Assembly: GCA_907163375.1 (NCBI GenBank)
Contig: CAJQUW010002197.1
Coordinates: forward strand, 286,501-350,500
Origin: Prostheceraeus crozeri
Taxonomy: Eukaryota; Platyhelminthes; Polycladida; Euryleptidae
DNA: 64,000 nucleotides
Reading direction: 5' to 3'
Positions 23,791 to 35,651 of this stretch are shown here, piece after piece (the first letter of the stretch is position 1; every line of letters starts with the position of its first letter). Made by a program: the position numbers and the translations under genes. Under the pieces are notes generated by a model that saw only the letters and a list, made by a program, of their open reading frames with translations, did not search any database and was not told the origin of the DNA.

Positions 23791-25535
23791 GAAAAAAAAA
23801 TAATATATGTAAGTTGTTGTTTGAGGAGCGAATTTTCAATTAGATATGAAAAGTCTAGGAAAGAAATATTTCAAATGACCAAACTATGGCTGGTAAAAAG
23901 CAGAAGGATGAAACAACGACGTAATCCCGTCAAATATAGTGAAATGCATTAGCGCTGCAGTTTTCGGATTTCATACCTAGCCTCAAATATTGTTTCCGGA
24001 AGAGATAAAATTACATTTGTCATGCTCACTACTCGGTGTAGAAGGATGTGATTCTCCTGTGTTTCCAAAATTTTTCCATCAATCTTGAGAGACGTGAAAC
24101 GTTTTAAAAAAAGGAATGAAACATTCGAAGTAGAAGTTAGCGCAGGGATGCAATAGTGATTAATCGAATTAGCTTGAGGAATCAGAATTTCTGTGGCGAG
24201 GTTGGATTTTGTAGAATTTACTTAGGATTTCTGGTATTCCATGCTTCTTGGAAAATTCTCCTCCTTGTCATGTCTCCTCGTCCCATCACACTCCACATTG
24301 TTTCCCTTCTGAGGTGCTGAAAAATCCCGCAGTTAGGGAAAAATTCCCGAACAGCCCTTCTGTGTTCTCTGGGACATTCCCAGATTATTCCAGGCGCAAT
24401 CTTTGTAGTCCACCAACCCCTCTCCTTACACTGAGCAGTCCGCTTCTTAGCGTGTCGCCCACCCTGTTCTTCGACTTCATGCTGATTTCCACCTCAGTCC
24501 TGTACGAAACACTCAGTCAGGCAATAACAGTCTCAGGCAGACTTGGAATGCCTGGATCAACCCCGCACTCCATCTCTATCGCGGTCACCCTGTGTCAAAA
24601 TCCTATTTTTTCTCCTTTTCCATCTTTTTGCTGTTTTGTGATGTAATTGATTCCAAGTGTCCTTGCAAACTGTGTTTGTAAATTTGTCATCATCAAGACT
24701 GGTGGATAAAGGCTTTGACTGACAGCGATGTGAAGATATTGCCTGTGTTCTTCCCCTTCTCTACAAAGATTTGAAGTAGCTCAGTCATGTTTGGGATCAT
24801 TTGATGCTATTGACGCCTTTTAATATTTTGTAGATGCAGTCTTGTTTTATACAGTAAAAATATAGTAAAAAGCGTTTACCACAGAAAGGCAACTATTTAG
24901 AGGATTAATAATTTCTTTCCAGGTAAGTTCAATAAAACCACACGTCGCAAAAGGACATGACATGTAGGCGTTTATCACCACAAGGATAAGAGGTCAGGAG
25001 TTGATTCCATCATTGGTATTCCTTGGCACTTTTGCACGATGCCTCCATAGGCAACCATGAGCTTAAACACGTCCCCCAATAAGTCATTTTACGAATGACG
25101 ACTCCTCATGAAAAAGCAGCAGCTGCATTTGAATTGCTACATCTGGTTTCCCCCTTTGTATAAATACATTATCTGGTTTTACACGAAAATGCCACGAAAT
25201 GTATTTATCTTTTGATAATATATTTTCACTGAAGAAAAGGCAGCTCTTTTCCAGTTTCCCTGCGAAAGCACCACACTACATCTTGCCTTGCGGAAATCTC
25301 AAGAAATCGAATGGGACTATAGCACTAGGAACATGCGTAACTTAGATATCGGGAAACTAGTGCCAACGGCGATGATGACTCATATGTGACGTCACAAACT
25401 GCGCACGTATGGACTAATTTCCGAAGGAAACTTGATCCAGGAGTATTTCTTACATTTCGTCGCAATGATTTCGACTGGCCATTTATTTTTCGATATAACT
25501 ACAGAATACAGGTGTTACACAATACATGCAAATCC
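23791..25535. other. Unrecognised; a GC-richer patch at 24248-24646
   Basis: A 132-codon plus frame at 24248-24646 is rich in Ser and Pro (PPTPLLTLSSPLLSVSPTLF) and more GC-rich than its surroundings. It shows no domain and has no splice borders that I trust. It may be a remnant of a repeat. The rest of the stretch shows nothing. Confidence 0.35.
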
Positions 25536-25539
25536 GAAC

Positions 25540-25749
25540 GAGCTGGTCATAAAATACGGACCACCCAAATTTCGCTAAATTCAATCGACTCTCATATCTT
25601 CCAATCGCGTCGCACAACAGCGTGCCATGCATCATTCGACAGCTTGTATTCTCAGCTTTAAAATGAGCTATGTTTTCAGCAAGAAGATATGTGAGTATGA
25701 TAATGAATCAGGCACGGGTAGAACGAGCATTTTCTGAACTCTATTTTGA
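25540..25749 (+). repeat. Dispersed repeat, left member of an inverted pair
   Basis: Contains ATGCATCATTCGACAGCTTG, TATTCTCAGCTTTAAAATGA and AATGAATCAGGCACGGGTAG. The same words in the same order occur on the minus strand of 26151-26371. This copy carries about 60 extra bases after ACGGACCA. Unknown family, no coding content. Confidence 0.75.
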
Positions 25750-25780
25750 GTTCAATAGTTCTTTTTCAATATTTTAAAAC

Positions 25781-25934
25781 TTTTTCTCATTTCAGCAAAA
25801 GTACACAAACAATCAGGGTAAACAATCTGCAGTCAGTGTGAGAGAACAAATGCCTTTCTTTGCTAACTGTTTTGTTTTGAACCTTCGTTCACCTGACATT
25901 GGTTTTTCTGTACTTTTGCTGAAATGAGAGAAAA
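25781..25934. repeat. Hairpin with 25-bp arms
   Basis: TTTTTCTCATTTCAGCAAAA plus GTACA (25781-25805) is complementary to 25909-25934 with one indel, enclosing about 100 bases. It sits between the two members of the inverted repeat pair. Confidence 0.75.
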
Positions 25935-26150
25935 TGTTAAAGAAGTTTGGAAAAGAGCTATTGAACCTATTTGAATAAAACTTAAATATTCGCAATCCTT
26001 ACATCGCAAGGATTCTGAAGATGCCAAACATGACGCTTTTGATCAAAAAGCGAGAGTATGACATTTATAGACGAAAGAGTCATGGTTTTGTGATAACTTC
26101 ACGATATCACCGATTTTTTTTCTAGTTCACCGATTTTGATGACCAGTATA

Positions 26151-26371
26151 TCAAAATAGAGCTCAGAAAATGCTCGTTCTCCCCGTGCCTGATTCATTTT
26201 CATGCTCACATGTCTTCTAGCTGAAAACTTGCGATTTGTAAATTGAGCGATTTTCATATTTTGAGCACTGCCTAGCAAATGCAATAACGGATACAAGTCT
26301 ATCATAGCTCATTTTAAAGCTGAGAATACAAGCTCTCGAATGATGCATGGTCCGTTTTTTGTGATCAGCTC
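26151..26371 (-). repeat. Dispersed repeat, right member of the inverted pair
   Basis: Minus-strand copy of the repeat at 25540-25749. It lacks the 60-base block of the left copy but carries about 75 bases that the left copy lacks, around GCTCAAAATATGAAAATCGC. Both copies are thus partly deleted relative to an ancestor. Confidence 0.75.
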
Positions 26372-27419
26372 TGGATGGTCCTAAAACTCTCACGAGAGGC
26401 GGGGGAAACTAGAAAAGAGCTTAAAAATATCCATAGGAGAAGTTAGGACAAATAATTGTTTTACAATTAATAATGTTCGTTCCTATACGATGGCGACAAG
26501 TCGTAGACTATCACAAAAGTTTGAAACTTATCGACGTTATGGAATCGTCCTCACGAGTACGCATCGCTGCGATCGATTTAATATATATTTATTCATCTGG
26601 TGCCAGTGTCATCATCCTGACATTTCATTCCAAACATTCGCGAGACGTATCTTCGCATGAAATCTTTTGATGTCAAATTCATTGCTCTCAACTTCGGAAC
26701 ATAAATCTTGATCACATTTAATGTATAATTCTACTTGAGTGGAAAGACTGAATCAGATTGTTTGCTGTTCATGTAGAGGCCCTCATAATGTATTTTCGAC
26801 TTCATGGCTGATTTACAGATGATTGCATAAAAAAGTCAAATGTATAGACGCAAATTACATTATGAAAATCCTTTCCAAAATTAACAAATTCTGTAGGCTT
26901 GGAAAACTCATGTTCTGAAGTTTCTCCTTCAAAAATTCCATGACAATACTGGGGCCAGAGTGGTCAGTCAGTAGAATGTAAAATCCTTCAATTATTTGCA
27001 ATAAGTTAGAATTCCATTCTTTCTGTTCACTTGCTGACAATTTCTCGTGATGTAGACGCATGACTCATAACTTGAACGCATTAAATCGGTTCAGCTATTG
27101 TCTAGATAGCACCGAGAACAAAGAAAGGTCACAGCGAATGTGGGCATCGAATTAATTCATTTGTTTCCGGTCTGTCAGCTATGATTTTTATGGTTTCAAG
27201 CTGAGGCTCTGTATTAAGAGGCCGGATTCAATTCTCAACAGTTGGAAGTGGTCTCTGCTCTTGGTTGCAACGAGGCTGTCAGCTGACTGAGGGAGGTCAT
27301 CCGACTTGATCGAGGCTGCCTTTTCGGAGGTCGAATCGTAACATCGTCAGTGTTATCAGTTGTGATCCTCTGCCTCCTTATCTGACTTTTCAGCAGGTTC
27401 AAATCTTTCCAAGACTTTA
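26372..27419. other. Intergenic, nothing recognised
   Basis: Short frames only. No element ends seen. Confidence 0.4.
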
Positions 27420-27870
27420 GGTGCGTTTACACGTAAAACTTGATTGCTGACACTTCGATCCATAATGCGTCAGAAAAGAATGGGCAAACAATGGAAGCAA
27501 AGACATGCCTTCAATAATCGCACTTCGTGCGTAACCAGATAGTAGCAATTTAGTGAATGGTGATCAAGATGAGTGCATTGATCTCGTCAGCTTGTTATCC
27601 TTTGAGTGTCAGTAGAAGGTGGCAGCCAAAGTTAAACAAGGCGAAACTTTCGCTTGCACTTTTTACTGATACTCAGAGGATAATGTGCTGATGAATTCAA
27701 TACATTTCTCTTCATCACCATTCACTGTCTGGTCACTTATTGCTATTGTCTGGTGACGCACGAAGCACGATTATTGAAGGCATGTCTTTGCTTCCATTGA
27801 TTTCCATTCTTTTCTGACTCATCATGCATCGAAAAGTGTCAGCAATCAAGTTGCACCTGTAGTCGCACCC
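27420..27870. mobile_element. Fold-back MITE with about 200-bp arms
   Basis: The two halves are inverted copies along almost their whole length. Left words TTGATTGCTGACACTTCGAT, GGAAGCAAAGACATGCCTTC and AATAATCGCACTTCGTGCG reappear inverted near 27860-27735. Identity is roughly 80%. The ends read GGTGCG(T)TTACA and, inverted, GGGTGCGACTACA, with TA outside both (27418-27419 and 27871-27872). No coding capacity. A Tc1/mariner-like or other TA-targeting MITE fits best. Confidence 0.85.
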
Positions 27871-28254
27871 TAAGGGCGACTTCAGGAGCTGTAAGGAAAA
27901 CTTGTGGATCCTAACCGCTGGAGTCGCAAGAAACCGCTGAAACTGATTCTACACAAGCAATGCAAAAAAGCTGAGACCACATTGGTCATTTAAGTGATGG
28001 CACTGGAAGTTTAAAAGGTCACGTGTTGCTTGGTTGGACGAAGCAGCTATACAATGAAAATTCATACATGGACGACAGTGCCTTTGGTTCAAAGTCTGGG
28101 CAAGCTATTCCTGATTGTTATTTGCACAGAGGATTCAGGAGTAAGGAATAATAACAATATTAATTATTACTGCGTATTTTGCAGTAAAGTCGCAATAGAT
28201 TTGAAATCGTGGGGCGTAATGTGCCGTTGCAATATGACAAAATAATAATCACAA

Positions 28255-28384
28255 GGAATTGAGTCGCCAATGCAAATATATTAAAACATGTAGACATCGC
28301 GAGCGCTTTCGAGGCCTCTAGTCATGTGATACGGCCGAGTAAAAGTGATATCACAGTGAAATGCGTACACAGTTAGATGCAATG
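28255..28384. repeat. Left arm of a 130-bp inverted repeat around PLE fragment 3
   Basis: The arm runs from GGAATTGAGTCG through ACATCGCGAGCGCTTTCGAG and CGAGTAAAAGTGATATCACA to GATGCAATG. It is inverted at 28802-28930 with about 95% identity. Inverted long repeats at PLE ends are known for the family, so these are likely its terminal repeats. Confidence 0.88.
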
Positions 28385-28801
28385 AATAAAACTCAAGACA
28401 CAGACGGACGGGAAGATTGCACAAAAGATATTGACAATCAAGACTACCGGGGGCAACAATAAACTATATACAAACTCTTTATGAACACAAAGGGGTGGTG
28501 CACGATTCAAAATGTACAAGGCTTCTAAAATACGCAAGGAGGTGACGTTGAAAGAACTGTGTAAAATAGAAAAATTAGACGGAAAGGAAAATCCTTTAAA
28601 ATCATTACAATCGACTGCATGCCTGCATACAGATGACAGTGGCTCACGGCTGGACCTTCATACATAACTTTGTAGCCAACGAGGTAAATGTTCCTTTATC
28701 CGTTTTCCTAATTTCCTGTCAGTACTGCCAATGTAACTGCATCCACAGTCACATTTGAATTCATAGATAACATGTGACCGACTGACAAGAGGAATAAGGC
28801 A
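28385..28801 (-). pseudogene. Penelope-like element fragment 3: GIY-YIG endonuclease
   Basis: The minus strand reads SHVIYEFKCDCGCSYIGSTD then RKLGKRIKEHL (about 28785-28672), a GIY-YIG nuclease core with its cysteine cluster and catalytic Arg. Further on, in another frame, come SRHAVDCNDFKGF, FNVTSLRILEALYILNRAPP and CVHKEFVYSLLLP, the usual C-terminal block of PLE GIY-YIG proteins. The reverse transcriptase part is missing and the reading frame is not continuous. It represents a third PLE subfamily, with a CDCGC-type motif unlike the CDRCN type of fragment 2. Confidence 0.85.
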
Positions 28802-28930
28802 CCATTGCATCTAACTGTACGCATTTCACTGTGATATCACTTTTACTCGGCCGTATCGCATGACTAGAGGCCTCGAAAGCGCTCGCGATGTCTACATGTT
28901 TTAATAAATTTACATTGTCGACTCTATTCC
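28802..28930. repeat. Right arm of the inverted repeat around PLE fragment 3
   Basis: Inverse of 28255-28384, differing at only a handful of positions. The outer edge (ACTCTATTCC) matches the left outer edge, so the symmetric unit spans 28255-28930. Confidence 0.88.
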
Positions 28931-30138
28931 TTCTGAAATGTGTTGGTCACAAGAACTGCTTCACGATAATTACAAGATAAAAAATAAAAGGCTAAAGTAA
29001 AAGATAACACATTTAAAGTAGACATAGTGCGACAAAAGGAACTGTCAGCGAACAAATACTCTGCTTGACAATTTTATCATTGTAACTTTGGATGACGAGC
29101 TTCTCATTGTTGCTAGACAGACCGTTATGGCAAACTTTTGTGAATAAGCCAGATGTTGAGGGCATAAATGATGTAAGGGATGATTCCGATCTTCGCACAC
29201 AGAATTGACAGAGAAAATGAAAATTGATAATTTGGGGAGCCATTTGAAGTGATGGACGCACTTCACTCCATGTGATGAGAGAAAGCATGAACTCCAAGCG
29301 TTGCGTTTGAGGGCTCGAAGAACAGGATTATCCTTTGGCATTTACTCGGCGAAATCGCTGACAAATAATGGTGACGATTTGAATTGCTTGGAATCTTTAG
29401 CAAGCGAATTCGAAAGGTAATGGAGCTCAACGGATACGAATCTGCCTGCTAGGGAACTTACTTTTTTCTCCATAATTGCTGTTCTAAATAATTTCCAGCA
29501 ATTTATGAAACATATTGGGATGGTGACATATTGAAATACTGCCATTCAGGGAAATGATGAAAATTGCACTGTTTTACCTTTTGCGATATTCCACTGCGTC
29601 ATGTACTTTCCGTTGACCTCTCATGTGCCTCAATAGGAGAATTTAATGGTTTTTTCCAATATAGACGACAGAATTAAATTGTTTACTCAGGTGTGTCAGT
29701 TTACTTAAATGCAAACTGATTCAAAACGGTGGCACATGCAGGAATTTGCTAAGTGGACAGAAAGAAAAACAAATACATGCATGCAGGTGAATTGGAAAAA
29801 CAGCCCTTCATCTCTGGCGGATTGCTGTGAATTCCTTCAAAGCGCCCAGATCACTGCTATTTGTTCTGATTCGAAGGGCTTAGATCATTGCGCACAATTC
29901 TTGGCGTTCTAGTTACTTCCTTCGCACAGGCTTCGCTGTAGAAAGTTGATTGTCACATTTCGTACAATAGTGCGTGTAGTAAGTGGCCATAATCATTAAT
30001 GAAATATTCTGACGGCAGAAATTTAATACGATTTATTTTTCTTTCAGCTGAATTTTTAGTTAGTGAACAAGGCCGTTCTCTAATTGAAGCTGAACCCAAG
30101 CAGTCTTGCTTATCGGGACTGACGGTGCTCCGTGTTGT
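28931..30138. other. Unrecognised; minus-strand frames at 29013-29545
   Basis: Three minus frames of 67-98 codons lie end to end here. None shows a domain I recognise, and no splice borders stand out. They could be decayed coding sequence of an unidentified element. Confidence 0.3.
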
Positions 30139-30140
30139 AA

Positions 30141-30480
30141 GCCTCGTTTACACTAGGCCACTGAGTGTCGAGACATTAGATTTGGAGCGTCAGTCTTCGC
30201 CGTCGCACGCGCGCACCTGCGTTCTTAGTCGAGGTGTATTTCCAGCATTCATGCCTTTGGAATGCCGAATCGACAGAGTTCGTCTGACATTATCAAAACT
30301 CTTCATAAAAGAGTCCCAATAGTCTAGTGTCTTGCAACTTAAAAACAGTCGTGTAAACACCTACGACAGACCACTGCGATGGCGTATCGAGGGGCGTCGC
30401 GCGCTCGCTTTTATGTGGCAAGAATCCGTGTCATTTCAAGTCAGCTGTCACGACACTCAGTGGCCTAGTGTAAACGAAGC
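30141..30480. mobile_element. MITE with 31-bp terminal inverted repeats
   Basis: GCCTCGTTTACACTAGGCCA then CTGAGTGTCG at 30141-30171 is inverted at 30450-30480 with one mismatch (GCTTCG). The interior of about 280 bases is more GC-rich than the surroundings and has no domain. The open plus frame over it is incidental. No clear target duplication could be fixed, so the superfamily is open. Confidence 0.85.
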
Positions 30481-33400
30481 TTTATAGTTGCAAGTTGCAG
30501 TGTCCTTTTTGAAAAGTAGAAAGAAACCGACCGACACATGCTAGTCGAAACGGTGACCACCACTTTCGGATTTTCAATCACACTGTTTCACATTGGTTTC
30601 GTGATTGCCTTTCAAAGCCATCCTACCAGTTGTGTACAACTTCCAACAATTGCATGAAGGCTTTTTTCAAATCAGTACCACAGTCTCCATTCCTACTTAG
30701 GCACGACATTCAATAGTTCGCAAGACATTCGGAGGCATGACAACTGTTACATGTACTAGCTTTTAAAAAGGCAGGGGGTTTCAGGCACGGGAACATGTTT
30801 TCATTCTAGCAATTTAAATCGGTTCTAGGATTCACTTGAACATTCGCAATCAAACTTATGAGAAAAACCACCTTTTCAAGCCTTCATTGGTGTTTCTCAA
30901 GATCATTTGGAGTGCATGTCCAAATGGAGTGAGTCATTGAAACAAAAATCGGACTCAAAGGATTTAAATAGCGGCTCCATCAAAGAAATTCTGATAATTG
31001 TGGGGTTTACAGGTCACTGCGAACCAAAAGCTTTATATCAGCAAGTTTTCAGACTCTTCAATCACTTCTCCCTCTCACTTTTAGTCGATTTCTTGTAGTT
31101 GAGTTTCATCTACGATTTAGTACACGTGACTAAAATTAATTGCAATTCGATGATATTTCGTATAAAATTCTTTTTCACTCTGAAGGTGGCACATTTCCTT
31201 CTAAGCATTTTCGTAAATTTAGAACCCGCGTCCTGCGTCACTGGATGCTAAGGAACCCACAGAGTCCCTATAGAATTATTTATAAGATAAGACATGAGTT
31301 CTACTTGTATGTCATATTAGGACGTCAAGACTTATAAATGAAAGCATTTTTATTTGAATTTATGTCTTCAATTACTAAATGAATTATTTCAGAGTTCCCA
31401 TCCATCCGCTCTAAGCTACATCATTGAAGATGGGTAGATGTGCACCATACACCGTGCAAAAGTGTAAGAAGCAGGTATTACCAATCATCGTCTCACAGCC
31501 TCTATCAGGTCCATTAAGGGCAATATCAATGCCTGTTTGCCAAGGAGTATTAAATAATAGCAATACGTCCGCGAAGCCGTTCATCTTCGGATGAAGCATT
31601 CGAATTTCGAATAAAGCAATCCACTCTTCGTGCGCCTTCAGTTAAACATTGCCCTCTGAGCGTCCATACCATGCGACTATAGGTGGAGGCACGGGTTTTA
31701 TTTTCCGCCAATTCCTCCGTTTTGGCGAAGTATTTTTTTTTTGACATTTCCGGAAAATTCTTGTTCATTAATGGATTACTGCTTTGTTGGTTTTGACACT
31801 CAGCAAAAGTTGACTGCGGAATGAATAAGAAGGCACTTTATATCTTTCCGATAGTTAACTTCTGTTGGCACACATCAGCAAGAAATACAATTATAAAAAC
31901 ATTCTGGTGGAATGTGCTAGAATGATGTCATTGATGATATGATAACCAGCTGATGTAAAAAAAACACTTTAAATTGATGTTTGTGTCAAATGTTCAAATA
32001 GGTTAAAAAAAACTGATGTGTACAAACATTAATCGAATATATGAAACGGTCATTCATGTTGTATCTGTTATGTATGTCATATCCGTACAACTTCGATTTA
32101 ATGCTCAGGCAATCGATTTGATTTTATAGAGCAAGTTGAAAGCTCATTATCATAAAAAGTCATTTAACTTCCTGAAATTAAAGGCCTTTTGTAATCAACC
32201 AGTAGTGGAATTATTTATTATTTCCGTGGCTGTAGCTGTTAGTTTGTTCATAGGCAAATGATTAGCTTGAATGCGACGCGCACAAGATGCTAGAAAATTT
32301 CTCGACCCTTGCCTAAATCATCCAACTAATTTAATTCACCTTCAACAAAATACGCAGTTTGTCATATCTTCACGCCATATTGATTGAAATGAACGTAAAC
32401 TAGCATAGAGATAGACATGTATCTGTAACACGCTAACACAGCATTTTTTACAGTTAAACTTGCCGTACCTTTATTGGCGGAATTGTTTTGAATAATTTTC
32501 ACCAAGAGGTGTGGCCTAGTTATTCAACGACTAAAATGATCTCCAACATCACCAGCTCAAATCTACCCACGTCTTGTGGAGGCTGACTCTATGTCTTCAG
32601 ATCGTCATGCATTTGACAAATATACCTTCGTTATCCAATATTTTCAGTGCGAGTGTTTATCTGCAAAATATATGTTTTTATGCATTTCCTTCGTTGCGAA
32701 TCGCATGACAGAAAATGTGTTGTAGTTTTCTTGAATATCTCGGTTATGAATTCTATCGAGATATCGAGATATATATGAAACTAATTTGAAACCATCCCGT
32801 CTTCGCTTTGATTGCTTGCCTTCTCAGATGGATAGAATGAGAAAATATGATAAGAAATACGGTCAGCATAATCAAACATGTCTTAGGAAGATTGAGGAAT
32901 TATTCCATTTCATTATGCTGATCTGAGCACTGCAATTCCCTATAGAATTGAGAAAATTGAATAATAAAAATGAAATCACAGAGTTTCTGAAAAGGACTGA
33001 ATTATGCTATCATGCTAGATAGAGTGCCTGAATCCGATATTACATCGTCAATTGCGTTGGAAGAAAAATCATCGAATGAGTGGCGTTGAGCGTTCAACGG
33101 ACGGAGGTATCCAAAGTAACGAATACATATACAGAAATGCTCCCATGAAGGAAATTCGAGGACAAAAATCAAAAAGTAACAATATGAAACTTTTTCGTAT
33201 TTGCTGAAAGGAAAGGAAAGTTTGTGAAGAGTACAAAATGATATACGTGTAGAAACGGGTTTGCTTTCCCCCTAATCTCTGCTGAAGATGAATAATACTA
33301 CAAAGAAAATATACTCAACAAACTCATCAAATCACGCTCCCATGGATTTATTGGAAATGTCTTCTTACGTACAGTACACGCATTCTATTGTATTGTATTT

Positions 33401-34812
33401 ATTGCAGATGACAACGGCTTGTAGCCAATGACAGTCAATCTGCTATACATAGCAAATGATACGGCATAATGGCATAAAAGTGAGGAAGTAAGAAAAAGCA
33501 CACAAAAATAATAAAAAAGTAATGAAATTCACATTTCAAAATAAAGTAACGGGACTCTACGGTTACTGGCTAAGGCGCAGAGTGCACTTTAAAGTGTAAA
33601 GAGACATACTACGTAAATGCATCAATGTCATCGAGTGAGTCCAATAGCACAGGATACAAAACAATAGAATGCGAAAAACACATTCCTCGTTATCTATCAA
33701 GAAAAAAGCTGCAGTGGAATTTATGTGATTGAAAAGAAGTTTGCGACAGAGCATTTTTTTACTTGAAAAATATGCGTTTTGTAAAAATACAAAATCTCTC
33801 CGAGGTACACTGCTCTACTGTACGAAGGCTACTCCAGTTTTGTGGCAGACATCAGGTTTCAAAAGCCATTGCTTGTTTCAAATCATGTTTTCGCCTAAAA
33901 ACGTGCTTTTTCATTTATATGTTCTACTTTTTTCAGTTTGAATGTATGAATTCCTTTGTTTCATTTACTCTTCTCGCTCTAATTCAAATTTTCCGGATTT
34001 TTCATGCGCCATGACTTCGATCCTTGGATCCCTACACATCGTGCACGAATCCAAGAGTTACACACTTCTTGGCTACAGAAGTTGCGAATTGATAAATAGG
34101 CGCTACTTTCATGCGACAATAATACGAAATAGCTTAGCTGAGTATTAGCTTCACAAATTTCGGAAGAATCCCTGATAAAAGTATCTTCGATTTAGGAAGA
34201 AGTTCTATTCATTTGTTCACATTTCTCGTCTTCTCAACTGCGTCTTTAATTTGAGTCGTCATTTATCATTCTTCTTTCTATTTTGCCAATGTCGCCACTT
34301 ATTTCGCTTCAATTCACGCTCACCAATATCATGGTTGCGCTGAGACGTAGTCACACATCATTATTGCAATCTGCGCTGAACCTGATACCGCTTTTCTGCC
34401 TCGAAAGTGTACCTCGAATTCACATTCTCCGACTTGATCATTTGCTCGGGTTTCTTACTTTAGCCATAAACTCGGCTGATTTGAGCCTGAGTGTAGAGAT
34501 TTATGACCCACATCAACTTTGCAATTACTTGAAATCAGAGCTGGGAAGCGATCAAATTTATCATATTAGTTTTGGCACAAGTTTTATTACTAAAAATTCC
34601 AGTTTTCGCTTGTGTTTACCCACTGTGTGTTGATCGTCAATTTTGTTAAACCAAGGCTGGGCGAAATTCAAATTCAAAGGATTACAAGATTCAAGGATGC
34701 GGCCATTCGATGGATTCACGCAAATTCACATAAAACCACGTCGTCATATTGTTATGTGTGTATTTCCTTTCTAGTCCTTTATTGATAGACAGTGTCGAAC
34801 AACGGAAATATT
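30481..34812. other. Intergenic, nothing confidently recognised
   Basis: AT-rich DNA with many short frames, including two overlapping minus frames at 31411-31768 and a 116-codon plus frame at 34283-34633, none with a domain I recognise. Confidence 0.35.
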
Positions 34813-34855
34813 TTCACTTGACAAGGGAAGCAGTGTCTTCCGAAACGTCGGGACT
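34813..34855 (+). ncRNA. Decayed hammerhead-like motif
   Basis: TTGACAAG (for CTGANGAG), a GGAAG/CTTCC stem around CAGTGT, then GAAACGTC give the order of a PLE or retrozyme hammerhead. The two departures from the core are transitions. No PLE coding sequence is recognisable upstream, so this is probably a solo terminal remnant. Confidence 0.5.
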
Positions 34856-35472
34856 ATCAAAAAAATCGTAACTGATTCTGGCCTTTTTTCCGTCCAAAGG
34901 AAGCACATTTTCCTCGACACAACCTCAGACAGCATCGAATTCCCACGGCTTTTATTTTAAAGAGGATATAGATGAATTTATGTTTTGGAAGACATAAAAA
35001 TTTGTTTGTTTTATGCTTTCTTTAGATGCTGTAAACATGCAATCCTTCCGTTTGCTGAATCGATAAGTTCATCATTAAACACTCTCTTGTCGACCAATGA
35101 ACTGGGATTGCCGACAGGTAGGCTTACCTAAAAAGACATACTTAAGAATGTGTAGACATCACCATTTATCTTGAACCTGTTATGTTTGACCTCTTCTTGT
35201 GGAGAGCACCAGTGAAGTAATTAATGTCGTAATGACATAGAATCAATATTAATTGGCAATCTTTAATAGAATGACTTAAAATAGTTAAGTAATGTCATTC
35301 ATGATATTACTCGCCAGTCAATTGGCATGACATTCAAGAAAAAGTAATGGCGTGATCATGAAATCTGTATTGATTAATCGACTAAGTCGCAAAATCGCAG
35401 TCACGCCAAGTACTTCTAAAACATCTAACGCAAAAATTAACTTATGTCAGCAACTTATACATCGCCACTCAC

Positions 35473-35586
35473 ATCGACATCTTTCTCTAAAATTTTCATG
35501 ATCCGTTGATTGCCTTCTTCACCAATGAAGATCTTGTAACCTTCATTGAAGAAATTGACGTATTTATAGCATGGCAGTTGCTTGCT
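35473..35586 (-). CDS. Candidate host exon (38 codons), unknown gene
   Basis: On the minus strand a good acceptor (CAATTTCTTTCAG) precedes an exon reading SKQLPCYKYVNFFNEGYKIF then IGEEGNQRIMKILEKDVD. A strong donor (GTGAGTGG) follows at 35472. The exon is 114 bases, phase 0 at both ends. The composition looks like a real folded protein, but I do not recognise the family. It pairs in frame with the small exon at 35652-35690 across a 65-base intron. Confidence 0.5.
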
Positions 35587-35651
35587 CTGAAAGAAATTGA
35601 GCATCACGTCAAAGTTAGAAGCCATCATTCCCACACACACTAACAACTCAC

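Noticed and set aside
28290-28345. Hammerhead ribozyme in the arms around PLE fragment 3
   Set aside because: GAGG/CCTC-GAAAGC words resemble stem II and the GAAA part, but the CTGANGA core is not present with correct spacing.
29013-29545. Three minus frames as a decayed retroelement protein
   Set aside because: Adjacent to PLE fragment 3, but none of the expected reverse transcriptase motifs could be read.
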